From contig NZ_CP108053.1 in assembly GCF_036173105.1 (NCBI RefSeq), positions 3,472,001-3,536,000 on the forward strand: 64,000 nt of DNA, in the 5' to 3' direction. The notes beneath the pieces are model-generated. The model worked only from the letters and a program-made list of their open reading frames with translations. It was not told the DNA's origin and did no database searches. This document shows, one piece after another, positions 53,596-62,081 of the stretch; within the stretch, counting starts at the first letter, position 1, and every line of letters begins with the position of its first letter. Made by a program: the position numbers and the translations under genes. This DNA comes from Streptomyces sp. NBC_00287. Lineage in GTDB: Bacteria; Actinomycetota; Actinomycetes; Streptomycetales; Streptomycetaceae.

Positions 53596-53985
53596 GTGAT
53601 CAAGAAGGTTTTGGCTTCCGCCGCGGTCGCCGCGTCCGTCGTCGGGGCCGCCTCGCCGGCCATGGCCGCCGGTGATGGCGACGGCACCAAGTCCTACAGT
53701 GGCAACGGTGCGATGCAGTCGTACGGCAACTCGGCCACGTACGGGAACATGAGCCCGCAGATGGCGCTCATCCAGGGCTCGTTCAACAAGCCCTGCATCG
53801 GCCTGCCGGCGAAGGCGAACCTCCAGGGGCTCCTCGGATTCGTCGCGGTCGGCGTGGCCCAGGACGTGCCGATCCTCTCGGCGCCGCAGAACCAGCAGTG
53901 TGTCGAGAACTCCACCCAGGCCAAGGGCGACGAGCCGCTGTCGCACATCCTGGACGACATCTCGCTCCTCGCCGACAACGGCTGA
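53596..53985 (+). CDS. rdlB: Rodlin
   Basis: 129 residues from a GTG (AGAAGGGACTAGCAA upstream). Signal peptide (IKKVLASAAVAASVVGAASP) followed by the rodlin core (NMSPQMALIQGSFNKPC, GLPAKANLQGLLGFVAVG, VAQDVPILSAPQNQQC, KGDEPLSHILDDISLL). The last 45 residues are almost identical, also at DNA level, to those of the third rodlin. Secreted structural protein of the rodlet layer. Confidence 0.93.
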   Translation: MIKKVLASAAVAASVVGAASPAMAAGDGDGTKSYSGNGAMQSYGNSATYGNMSPQMALIQGSFNKPCIGLPAKANLQGLLGFVAVGVAQDVPILSAPQNQQCVENSTQAKGDEPLSHILDDISLLADNG

Positions 53986-54013
53986 GTCACCGGGCTGCAC
54001 TCTGAGCCCTCGT

Positions 54014-54045
54014 CAGCGGGCCGCCGGACCACCGGCGGCCCGCTG
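54014..54045 (+). terminator. Terminator of the second rodlin
   Basis: Perfect 14-bp stem (54014-54027 with 54032-54045), ACCA loop, followed by TCTTGCGTTT. Confidence 0.75.
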
Positions 54046-54134
54046 TCTTGCGTTTCAGGACCTGGGAGCGCGTACGCGTGCCGGTGAGGGCGCTCACGGT
54101 GGGGCGTATGCGCTGGGCCAATCGGGGCAAAGCC

Positions 54135-54163
54135 CGCAACCCCGGCGGGGGTGGGGGCGTTGA
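54135..54163 (+). promoter_or_regulatory. Sigma-BldN-like promoter of the third rodlin
   Basis: CGCAAC (54135-54140), 17-base spacer, CGTTGA (54158-54163), 49 bases before the ATG. The spacer is one base longer than in the other four copies of this motif. Confidence 0.5.
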
Positions 54164-54211
54164 CGATCATGCAGCTCCTCCCCCGGAGTCCGCTTTTCGA
54201 AGGGAACGAAC

Positions 54212-54610
54212 ATGAAGAAGCTGTGGGCAACCGCGGCTGTCGCCGCCTCCGTCGCCGGTGTGTCGGCAGGCGCCGCCCCCCAGGCGCTTGCGGCCGGCGA
54301 CAACGACGGCACCACCTCCGCCAGCGGCAACTACGCCAAGCAGGAGTTCGGCAACTCGGCCACGTTCGGTGACATGAGCCCGCAGCTCTCGCTGGTCCAG
54401 GGTTCGCTGAACAAGCCGTGCATCGGCCTGCCGGCCAAGCTCAACGCGCAGGGCCTGCTCGGTATCGTCGCGGTCGGCGTCCTGCAGGACGTGCCGATCC
54501 TCTCGGCGCCGCAGAACCAGCAGTGTGTCGAGAACTCCACCCAGGCCAAGGGCGACGAGCCGCTGTCGCACATCCTGGACGACATCTCGGCGCTGTCCGG
54601 CAACGGCTGA
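54212..54610 (+). CDS. Third rodlin
   Basis: 132 residues, ATG with AAGGGAACGAAC upstream. Signal peptide (KKLWATAAVAASVAGVSAGA, cleavage near ALAAGD) and rodlin core (DMSPQLSLVQGSLNKPC, GLPAKLNAQGLLGIVAVG, LQDVPILSAPQNQQC). It is closer to the second rodlin than to the first, with a nearly identical 3' third, pointing to a tandem duplication or gene conversion. S. coelicolor has only two rodlins, so this is an extra copy with its own promoter and terminator. Confidence 0.92.
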   Translation: MKKLWATAAVAASVAGVSAGAAPQALAAGDNDGTTSASGNYAKQEFGNSATFGDMSPQLSLVQGSLNKPCIGLPAKLNAQGLLGIVAVGVLQDVPILSAPQNQQCVENSTQAKGDEPLSHILDDISALSGNG

Positions 54611-54626
54611 GCTTCCCTCCGCCGCG

Positions 54627-54662
54627 GCGGGTCACCGGGTTTCCCCCGGTGGCCCGCTTTTT
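54627..54662 (+). terminator. Terminator of the third rodlin
   Basis: Thirteen-base-pair stem with one G-U pair (54627-54639 with 54645-54657) followed by five T (54658-54662). Confidence 0.85.
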
Positions 54663-54667
54663 GCGCG

Positions 54668-56587
54668 TCAGCCGCGGTACAGGGCCTCGATCTCGTCTTC
54701 GTACGCCCGAATCACCGTGTGCCGTTTGACCTTGAGGGACGGGGTCAGCATGCCGTTCTCCTCGCTGAACTCGCCCTCCACCAGGGTGAAGGCGCGGATC
54801 GACTCGGCTCGGGAGACGGCCTCGTTGGCGTAGTCGACGGCCTTCTGGACGTCCGCGCGCATCCGTTCGTCCCGGATGACCTCGGACATCGGGGTGTCCG
54901 CGGGCAGTTTGCGGACCGACAGCCAGTGGGCGACCGCGTCGGGTTCGAGGGTGATCAGGGCGGCGACGAAGGGCCGGTTGTCGCCGACGACGATGCACTG
55001 GCCGATGGGCGCGCGGCTGCGCAGCCGGTCCTCCAGGACGGCCGGGGAGACGTTCTTGCCGCCTGAGGTGACGATGAGGTCCTTCTTGCGGCCGGTGATG
55101 GTGAGGTAGCCCTCCTCGTCCAGCGAGCCCAGGTCGCCGGTGGCGAACCAGTCGTCCTGGAGGACGGCGTCGGTGGCGGCCGGGTTGTTCCAGTACGACG
55201 CGAAGACGATGCCGCCCTTGATCAGGACCTCGCCGTCTTCGGCGATGCGTACCGCGGTGCCGGGGACCGGGGGGCCGACCGTGCCGGGGCGGGGCTTCAG
55301 GGGCGGGACGATGGTGGCGGCGGCGGTCGTCTCGGTCAGGCCGTAGCCCTCGTAGACGATGATTCCGGCGGCGTAGAAGAACAGGTTGAGGTTGCGGTCG
55401 AGTGGGGAGCCGCCGCTGATCGCGTAGCGCATGCGGCCGCCTAGTTCCTTGCGGACGCGGCGGTAGACCAGCAGGTCGTACAGGGCCCATGCCGCGTACA
55501 GGGCGGGGCCGGGGCCCTTGCCGGTGCCGAGGAACCTGTTCAGGTAGGCCTCGCCGAAGCGGACGGCGATACGGTCGGCGCGGTCGAAGGAGGCGGCTCG
55601 GCCCATCTTCTCCGCGGTCGCGCGGCCGGTGTCGTGGATCTTCTCGAAGAGGTACGGGACACCGACCAGGAAGGTCGGGCGGAACTCCTTGAGCGCCGGG
55701 CGCAGTTCGTCGGGTTTCACGCTCGGGCAGTGGCCGATCTCGATGCGGGCCATCATGCAGGAGATCTGGAGGCTGCGGCCCAGGATGTGCGCGAGCGGGA
55801 GGAAGAGCAGGGTCGACGGGGTCTGGCGGGTGACCTCCCGGAACACCGGCAGCAGCAGTTCTACGGTGTTGGCGGCCTCGGCGTACAGATTGGCGTGCGT
55901 GATCACGCAGCCCTTGGGGCGGCCTGTCGTGCCCGAGGTGTAGCAGACCGTCGCGATGGTGTCGGGGGTCAGTGTCGTACGGCGCTTGGTGACCTCCTCG
56001 TCGGGGATGTCCCGGCCGAGGGTGGTGAGATCGGCGAGCGCGCCCGCGTCCAACTCCCAGATACGGGGGGTGTGTTGGAGGCCTGCGGTGGCTGTGGTGA
56101 CCGTGGCGGTGTTCTCGGGGGTTTCCGTGATGACGTGGTGGGTGCCGGAGTCCTGGACGATCCACTCCACCTGGCCCGGGGAGGAGGTGGGGTAGATCGG
56201 TACGGACTGGCCACCGGCGGCCCAGATCGCGAAGTCGAGGAGCGTCCACTCGTAGCGGGTGCGGGACATGACCGCCACTCGGCCGCCGGGTTCCAGGCCC
56301 GCCGCGACGAGGCCCTTCGCGATGGCGGTGACCTCGGTCGCGAATTCTGTGGCGGTCACCTGGTGCCAGGTGCCGTGTGCTCTGCGGCGGGCGACTGTCG
56401 CGGTCGGGGCCTCTGTGGCGTTTGTGAAGGGGATGTCGGCTGTGGTGCCGATGGGGCGTTGCGGGGCGAGGGGTGGAGTGCGGGCCTCGGTGACTGTGCC
56501 GTGGTCGTCCTTGGTGATCTCTACCCTGGTGCGGGTGAGAAGGTCGGTACGGGTCTTTGCTCGCTTCAGGTCCTTGCGTACGCCCAT
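54668..56587 (-). CDS. Long-chain fatty acid--CoA ligase
   Basis: 639 residues, ATG at 56587. Adenylate-forming enzyme: CYTSGTTGRPKG phosphate loop, YEGYGLTETTAAAT, TGDLGSLDEEGYLTITGRKK and the C-terminal catalytic Lys in LTPSLKVKR. Length and the FLPLAHILGRSL region are those of FadD15/FAA-type long-chain acyl-CoA synthetases. Activates fatty acids for lipid metabolism at the membrane. It converges with the rodlin and follows the rodlin pair in S. coelicolor too, which supports conserved gene order. No specific link to the surface layer is evident. Confidence 0.9.
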   Translation of the reverse strand: MGVRKDLKRAKTRTDLLTRTRVEITKDDHGTVTEARTPPLAPQRPIGTTADIPFTNATEAPTATVARRRAHGTWHQVTATEFATEVTAIAKGLVAAGLEPGGRVAVMSRTRYEWTLLDFAIWAAGGQSVPIYPTSSPGQVEWIVQDSGTHHVITETPENTATVTTATAGLQHTPRIWELDAGALADLTTLGRDIPDEEVTKRRTTLTPDTIATVCYTSGTTGRPKGCVITHANLYAEAANTVELLLPVFREVTRQTPSTLLFLPLAHILGRSLQISCMMARIEIGHCPSVKPDELRPALKEFRPTFLVGVPYLFEKIHDTGRATAEKMGRAASFDRADRIAVRFGEAYLNRFLGTGKGPGPALYAAWALYDLLVYRRVRKELGGRMRYAISGGSPLDRNLNLFFYAAGIIVYEGYGLTETTAAATIVPPLKPRPGTVGPPVPGTAVRIAEDGEVLIKGGIVFASYWNNPAATDAVLQDDWFATGDLGSLDEEGYLTITGRKKDLIVTSGGKNVSPAVLEDRLRSRAPIGQCIVVGDNRPFVAALITLEPDAVAHWLSVRKLPADTPMSEVIRDERMRADVQKAVDYANEAVSRAESIRAFTLVEGEFSEENGMLTPSLKVKRHTVIRAYEDEIEALYRG

Positions 56588-56704
56588 GACGGCTCCCGGT
56601 CGCGACTTTGCGGCTCGGACTTGCGGTTCTTCGGCTTACTGAAGAGTCAACTTACTCGGGCGTAGCGGTTGGTCAATGGGTGCGGCCGGGTGTCGGTGCG
56701 GTGA

Positions 56705-58219
56705 CTAGGTCAGGTGATCGGCTCGGCGTATCGCCTCCGACAGTTCGTGTACCGCCTCGTCCTCCGTGTCCTCCGCCAATTCTTCGGCCCTTTCGCCGAG
56801 TTCGCCCAAGCCCGGAGCTCCCGGCAGGGACTCCCAGCGGTTGTCTCCGGTGCGGAGTGCGTCCGCGAAGTAGGCCGCTACCGCCGTTACCTGGAAGCGG
56901 GGGGCCGCGGTCCAGAGCGAGTCGTTCAGGGAGTCCGTCTCCAGTTGGCCTGACTCCTCGTGCGGGGTGCGGGAGTTGGGGTCCTGCCAGCGGACTGTTG
57001 CTGTGGCCAGGTGGCCCTGGGCGGTTGGGGTGGTGCGGACTGCGTAGAGGGCTGTGACCGTGTGGCCGGGGCCCGTTTCGCCGCCGTCGACCGAGTCGTT
57101 GCGGAAGTCCTCGTCGGCGACCTGGCGGTTGTCGTAGCCGATGAGGCGGAACTCCTTCACCGTTTCCGGGTCGAAGGAGACCTGAGCCTTCGCGTCCCGG
57201 GCCGTCAGGTCGATGTTGCGCGGGAGTTGTTCGCTGAAGACCTTGTGGGCCTCCTCCTCCCCCGAGACGTACACCGTGTGGCCGTCGCCCTTGTCCGCCA
57301 GGCGTTCCATGAGGGCGTCGCCGTAGTCGCTGCCCACGCCTACGCCGAAGAGGGTGATGCCGTACTCCTCACGGGCGCCCGCCACTCGTTCCAGGATCGT
57401 GTCCGCGTCCGTGTCGCCCGTGTTGGCCAGCGCGTCCGAGATCAGGACCACCCTGTTCGTCGCGCCCTCGCGCAGGCCCTCCACCGCTGTCGCGTAGCCC
57501 GTTTCCACTCCCGCGCCCAGGTTGGTCGAGAGGGTCGGCTCCAGGCTGTCGATCGCCTCGTGGATGTCGTCGCGGTTCTCGCCCAGGCGCGTCATCGGCA
57601 GGACCGTCTCCGCCTCGTCGCTGAACGTCACGATCGCGACCGAGTCGTCGTCGCGCAGGCGGTCCGTCATCACGCCGAGCGAATCCTGGGCCAGGTCGAG
57701 GCGGCCCTCCTCGCTCATCGAGCCGGAGATGTCGATGACGAAGGTGAGGGCGGCCGGCGGGCGTTCCTCTTCGTCGGCCGCAGCTCGCGTCGCCAGGCCC
57801 ACGCGGACCAGCGACCAGTCCTCGCGGTTCGTGCGCGCGCCGTCGACCGTGACCGAGAAACCGTCGCCGTCGGGGCGGTCGTAGTCCTGGCGGAAGCTGT
57901 TGACGAACTCCTCGGGGCGGATCGTCCCGGGGTCGGGCAGCCGGCCTTCGGCGAGGGTGCGGCGGGCGTAGCCGTAGGAGGCGGTGTCGACGTCGAGGGC
58001 GAAGGTGGAGAGGAGGTCGGGGGACGGGGCGACCTCGCGGGAGTCGCCTTCGTCGTCCTGCTGGTAGTGGTCGCCGCTGTCGGGGGCCGGGGCCGGGTGG
58101 TAGCCGCCGCCGCTCTTGTCCGAGCTGTTCGAGGCGTCGTCCGATCCCGCGCCGCAGCCTGTCAGCAAGAGCCCCGCCGCCGTGAGCGCGAGTACCGCGC
58201 CCCGCAAGTACCGTGCCAT
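56705..58219 (-). CDS. VWA-domain lipoprotein
   Basis: 504 residues from the ATG at 58219. Lipobox LLLTGCGAG gives a lipid-anchored N-terminal Cys at about residue 22. Then a von Willebrand N-terminal domain (LSTFALDVDTASYGYARRTL), a VWA domain with intact MIDAS (FVIDISGSMS, Thr and Asp later) and a DUF3520-like C-terminus. Extracytoplasmic metal-dependent adhesion or complex-scaffold protein; this YfbK-like family has no established role. Monocistronic. Confidence 0.85.
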   Translation of the reverse strand: MARYLRGAVLALTAAGLLLTGCGAGSDDASNSSDKSGGGYHPAPAPDSGDHYQQDDEGDSREVAPSPDLLSTFALDVDTASYGYARRTLAEGRLPDPGTIRPEEFVNSFRQDYDRPDGDGFSVTVDGARTNREDWSLVRVGLATRAAADEEERPPAALTFVIDISGSMSEEGRLDLAQDSLGVMTDRLRDDDSVAIVTFSDEAETVLPMTRLGENRDDIHEAIDSLEPTLSTNLGAGVETGYATAVEGLREGATNRVVLISDALANTGDTDADTILERVAGAREEYGITLFGVGVGSDYGDALMERLADKGDGHTVYVSGEEEAHKVFSEQLPRNIDLTARDAKAQVSFDPETVKEFRLIGYDNRQVADEDFRNDSVDGGETGPGHTVTALYAVRTTPTAQGHLATATVRWQDPNSRTPHEESGQLETDSLNDSLWTAAPRFQVTAVAAYFADALRTGDNRWESLPGAPGLGELGERAEELAEDTEDEAVHELSEAIRRADHLT

Positions 58220-58366
58220 CTTCCGTGCCCCCTTGGTCCGTTGACGTCGACTTCTGTGACTGTGACGGGGCAAGGGGGCGGAACGTGCGGTACGGAGCGT
58301 TGCGGGTGGGTCTCGAAGTGGGCACGACGGGGGGCCTTCGAGACCGGTGGGTGATCTTCCGTTGAC

Positions 58367-59218
58367 CTACGACACCACGTCCTTGCGGGCGAAACCGCGG
58401 AAGGCCAGCGCAAACAGGACGACGGCGTACGTTACCGAAATCGCGGCGCCCTGGATCATGCCCGACCACTCGGGAGTGGGCTGGACGGCGTCCGCCCAGG
58501 CGAACTGCCAGTGCGCGGGCAGGAAGTGGCGCCAGTCGCCGAGGGCGGTCACGGCGTCGAGGACGTTGCCGACGATCGTGAGACCCACCGCGCCGCCCAC
58601 CGCGCCCAGCGGGGCGTCGGTCTTCGTCGACAGCCAGAACGCCAGCCCCGCGGTGACCAGTTGGGAGACGAAGATGTACCCCACGACCACCACCAGGCGC
58701 TGTGCCGCGGTGCCCGCGTCCAGCGAGCCGCCGGTGGGGATGGCCAGCGGGCCCCAGCCGTAGGCGGCGGTGCCGACGGCCAGCGCGACCACCGGCAGCA
58801 GCACCATGGCGGCGAGGCTGAGGCCGAGTCCGACGACGAGCTTGGACCACAGCAGCCGGGCCCGGGGCACGGGCGCCGCGAGCAGATAGCGCAGGGAGGA
58901 CCAGCCGGCCTCCGAGGCCACCGTGTCCCCGCAGAACAGGGCGACCGGGATGACCAGCAGGAAGCCCGCGGAGACGAACAGGTTCACCGCGGCGAAGTTG
59001 GCGCCGGAGGCGGTGGCCGTGTCCAGCAGGGTGATGCGGTCGCCGCCCTCCGGCTCACCGCCGATCGCGAAGGCGACCAGCAGCACGAAGGGCAGTACGG
59101 CGAGGATGGCGCCCATGACCAGGGTGCGGCGGCGCTTGAGCTGGCGGACCAGTTCGACGCGCAGCGGCAGGGTGCGGCCTGCCTGGTAGCCGGAGGCGAC
59201 CTCGGTGAGCGTGCTCAT
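58367..59218 (-). CDS. ABC-2-type transporter permease
   Basis: 283 residues with six membrane segments (for example VMGAILAVLPFVLLVAFAIG and SAGFLLVIPVALFCGDTVAS). The ATG overlaps the stop of the hydrolase/ATPase fusion by four bases, so it is its partner in an ABC transporter. The substrate is unknown. A homologue pattern of SCO-type housekeeping permeases is likely. No extra domain. Confidence 0.82.
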   Translation of the reverse strand: MSTLTEVASGYQAGRTLPLRVELVRQLKRRRTLVMGAILAVLPFVLLVAFAIGGEPEGGDRITLLDTATASGANFAAVNLFVSAGFLLVIPVALFCGDTVASEAGWSSLRYLLAAPVPRARLLWSKLVVGLGLSLAAMVLLPVVALAVGTAAYGWGPLAIPTGGSLDAGTAAQRLVVVVGYIFVSQLVTAGLAFWLSTKTDAPLGAVGGAVGLTIVGNVLDAVTALGDWRHFLPAHWQFAWADAVQPTPEWSGMIQGAAISVTYAVVLFALAFRGFARKDVVS

Positions 59219-61848
59219 GCGGAACCTCCGATCAGGGTGAGGAAGGCGTCTTCCAGTCGGCGGTGCGGGCCGACGGACTGCACGGGCACTTCCAGGCGTA
59301 CGAGTTCGGCGACCAGGCGGGATGCGCTGCCGTCGGCGTCGAGGCGGACCAGGAGCCCGTCGTCGGTCCGTACCGCCGAGGCGACACCCGGCAGAGCGGC
59401 CACCTTCTCGGCGACCGGCTCCTCGACCGGCGTGGCCGTCCCGACGAGCAGGGTGTCGCCGGAGCCGACGATCTCGCCGACCGGGCCCGCCTGGACGAGC
59501 TGTCCGCGGTCCATGACCACGAGGTGGGTGCAGGTCTGTTCCACCTCCGCCAGCAGATGGCTGGAGACGATCACCGTGCGTCCGGCGGCCGCGTACCGGA
59601 TCATCACCTCGCGCATCTCGCGGATCTGGGGCGGGTCGAGACCGTTGGTCGGTTCGTCGAGGATCAGCAGGTCCGGCAGGCCGAGCATGGCCTGGGCGAT
59701 GGCCAGGCGCTGGCGCATTCCCTGGGAGTACGTCCGTACCGCGCGGGCCAACGCGCCGCCGAGCCCGGCGATTTCCAGCGCCTCGTCGAGGTGGGCATCC
59801 TCCGCCGGGCGGCCGGTCGCGGCCCAGTACAGCTCCAGGTTCTCCCGGCCCGACAGATGCGGCAGGAAGCCCGCGCCCTCGACGAAGGCGCCGACGCGGG
59901 ACAGGACCGGGGAGCCGGGGCGGATGGCGTGGCCGAAGACGCGGATCTCGCCGCCGTCCGGCCGGATCAGGCCCATCAGCATGCGCAGAGTCGTCGTCTT
60001 GCCGGCGCCGTTCGGGCCGAGCAGACCGAGGACCTGGCCCGCCTCCACGCGGAAGGACAGGTCACGGACGCTGTAACGGTCGCCGCCCGCGTACTTCTTG
60101 CTCAACTCCGTGATCTGGAGCGGGACTTCCGCCAGCTCCGGGTCGGGGGCGGGGCTCGCGGTGCGGCGGCGGGCGGTCAGCAGCAGGGCCGCGGCGATCA
60201 GCACACCGGCGATCGGCAGCCACCACACCCACGCGGGGAGCGGGGCGGCGGCCGTGCTGACGCCGGGGGCCGTCGGCACCGACAGGTCGCTCTTCAGGGA
60301 GACCTGGTACGTCGCCGGAGCCGCCGGGGAGGCGTAACCGAGGTCCGTGGAGGAGAGGACCAGACGCAGGCGGTGGCCCTTGTCGATCTCGTGGTCGACG
60401 GCGGGGAGCGTGATCGTCACGTCCTTGCCGGACCCCGCGTCCTCGACGCGCAGGGGCGTGACCAGCTGGGAGGGCAGCACCTGCCGGCTGCCGTCGGCGC
60501 CTACGTCGTACACCTTGGCGAAGAGGACGGCGTCCTCGCTGGTCGACTCGACGTGGACGGTGACCGTCGGGGAGCCGGTGATGCGCAGGTCGTCCCGGAC
60601 GGGGGCCGAGTCGAAGCGGGCGTACTGGCCGGGGAAGTCGAGGGAGACGCCGACGCCGAGGGAGGAGAGCTGGGCGAGACCTCCGCCGCCGAGTCCTGGC
60701 AGGGCGGAGATGGCGGGCGGGTTGGCGCCGGCGGGGTTGGCGAAGCTCTGCTCGCGGCCGGTGAGGGCGATGTCCCGCTGTCCGCTCTCCAGGCCCGGGT
60801 AGCTGTCCCCGCTCGCGCCCCTCAACAGGGCCTCGCCGTCGCTGGAGTCGACGCCTCCGGTGCGGGTGACACGGAAGGCCGGGCCGGTGTCGGCGGCCTT
60901 GTCGTCCTTGAGGTAGCGGTCGAACCAGGCCTGTACGCGTGCCCGGACGCGGTCGGCCTCCAGGTCGCCGCCGTCATGGCCGCCCGCGATCCAGTCGACG
61001 TCGACGGGTGCGCCGTTGGCCCGGATGGCCTTCGCGGCGGCGTCGGTCTGGCCGAGCGGGAAGAGGGAGTCGGTCTGGCCCTGTACCAGGAGCGTGGGGA
61101 CCTTGATGCGGTCGGCGACGGCGGACGGTGAGCGTTGTTCCAGCAGCTCGCGCGCCTCGGCGTCCGGGGTGCCGGACTCGGCGACCCGGTCGTACATCCG
61201 GCAGATCTGTGCCTCGAACCGCTCGCAGCCGCCCGCGGTGTTGACGAAGATGCCGGCCCAGAGCTTCTTGAAGACGCCGTTCGGGAAGAGGGCGTCGGCG
61301 AGGTTCCAGTAGGTGATCGCCGGGGCTATCGCGTCGACGCGGTCGTCGTAACCGGCGCCGAGCAGGCTGATCGCGCCGCCGTAGGAGGCGCCGGCCATGC
61401 CGACGCGTGGGTCGCCGGTCTTGTCGAGCTGGACCTGGGGCTGCTTCGCCAGCCAGTCGATGAGCCGGGAGACATCGGCGACCTCGGCCTTCGGGTCGTT
61501 GAGGCCGACCTTTCCGGTGGACTCGCCGAAGCCGCGGGCCGACCAGGTCAGCACCGCGTACCCGTCGGCGGCCAGGTCCTCGGCCTGCTCGCGTACGTCG
61601 TCCTTGCTGCCGCCGAAGCCGTGGCCGAGCAGCACGGCGGGGCGGCGCTCACCCCCGGCGGTGGTGAAGTACGAGGTGTCCAGGCTGGCGCCGCCCACGT
61701 CCATGACCCGGTCGGCGCGCCGTACCGCGGGCCCGTCGTCGGAGGCGACGGCCGTCCAGGTGCCGGCGCCGGCGAGCACGACGACGGCGGCCCCGGCGGC
61801 CAGCAGCCGCCGGGGCCGCCGGGACGGCCCTCGCAGTCGAAGATCCAT
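59215..61848 (-). CDS. Secreted CocE-type hydrolase fused to ABC ATPase
   Basis: 877 residues, ATG. Order: basic N-terminus and signal-anchor (RLLAAGAAVVVLAGAGTWTA); alpha/beta hydrolase with nucleophile serine in GMAGASYGGAIS and later GGHDGGD (probable His); X-Pro dipeptidyl-peptidase C-terminal-like beta domain (about 380-540); second membrane segment (VWWLPIAGVLIAAALLLTA, about 556-575); then a complete ABC ATPase (LLGPNGAGKTTTLRM, YSQGMRQRLAIAQ, LLILDEPTNGLD). Topology would put the hydrolase outside and the ATPase inside. Coupled to the permease gene that follows. An enzyme and exporter motor on one chain is unusual; no stop or frameshift suggests an artefact. Confidence 0.87.
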   Translation of the reverse strand: MDLRLRGPSRRPRRLLAAGAAVVVLAGAGTWTAVASDDGPAVRRADRVMDVGGASLDTSYFTTAGGERRPAVLLGHGFGGSKDDVREQAEDLAADGYAVLTWSARGFGESTGKVGLNDPKAEVADVSRLIDWLAKQPQVQLDKTGDPRVGMAGASYGGAISLLGAGYDDRVDAIAPAITYWNLADALFPNGVFKKLWAGIFVNTAGGCERFEAQICRMYDRVAESGTPDAEARELLEQRSPSAVADRIKVPTLLVQGQTDSLFPLGQTDAAAKAIRANGAPVDVDWIAGGHDGGDLEADRVRARVQAWFDRYLKDDKAADTGPAFRVTRTGGVDSSDGEALLRGASGDSYPGLESGQRDIALTGREQSFANPAGANPPAISALPGLGGGGLAQLSSLGVGVSLDFPGQYARFDSAPVRDDLRITGSPTVTVHVESTSEDAVLFAKVYDVGADGSRQVLPSQLVTPLRVEDAGSGKDVTITLPAVDHEIDKGHRLRLVLSSTDLGYASPAAPATYQVSLKSDLSVPTAPGVSTAAAPLPAWVWWLPIAGVLIAAALLLTARRRTASPAPDPELAEVPLQITELSKKYAGGDRYSVRDLSFRVEAGQVLGLLGPNGAGKTTTLRMLMGLIRPDGGEIRVFGHAIRPGSPVLSRVGAFVEGAGFLPHLSGRENLELYWAATGRPAEDAHLDEALEIAGLGGALARAVRTYSQGMRQRLAIAQAMLGLPDLLILDEPTNGLDPPQIREMREVMIRYAAAGRTVIVSSHLLAEVEQTCTHLVVMDRGQLVQAGPVGEIVGSGDTLLVGTATPVEEPVAEKVAALPGVASAVRTDDGLLVRLDADGSASRLVAELVRLEVPVQSVGPHRRLEDAFLTLIGGSA

Positions 61849-62081
61849 GATTCAACGGTACGGGGTGAACCTGTCGTCAAGTTATCGACCGCAGGCCGAA
61901 CCGGCAGACCTCCCAGGGACGTACGGCGACCCCTGCGCATACCGCATCCGTGGTACGGGGACCGCTGTTCGAGGGACCACCCGATCCGCTGAAATACCCG
62001 GGGAATACCGGGAAACCGCACGTCCGGGCGCCGGGCGCGGCAGATCCTCGAAGGTCCGCCCCCTGCGATCGGAGACGCCCT

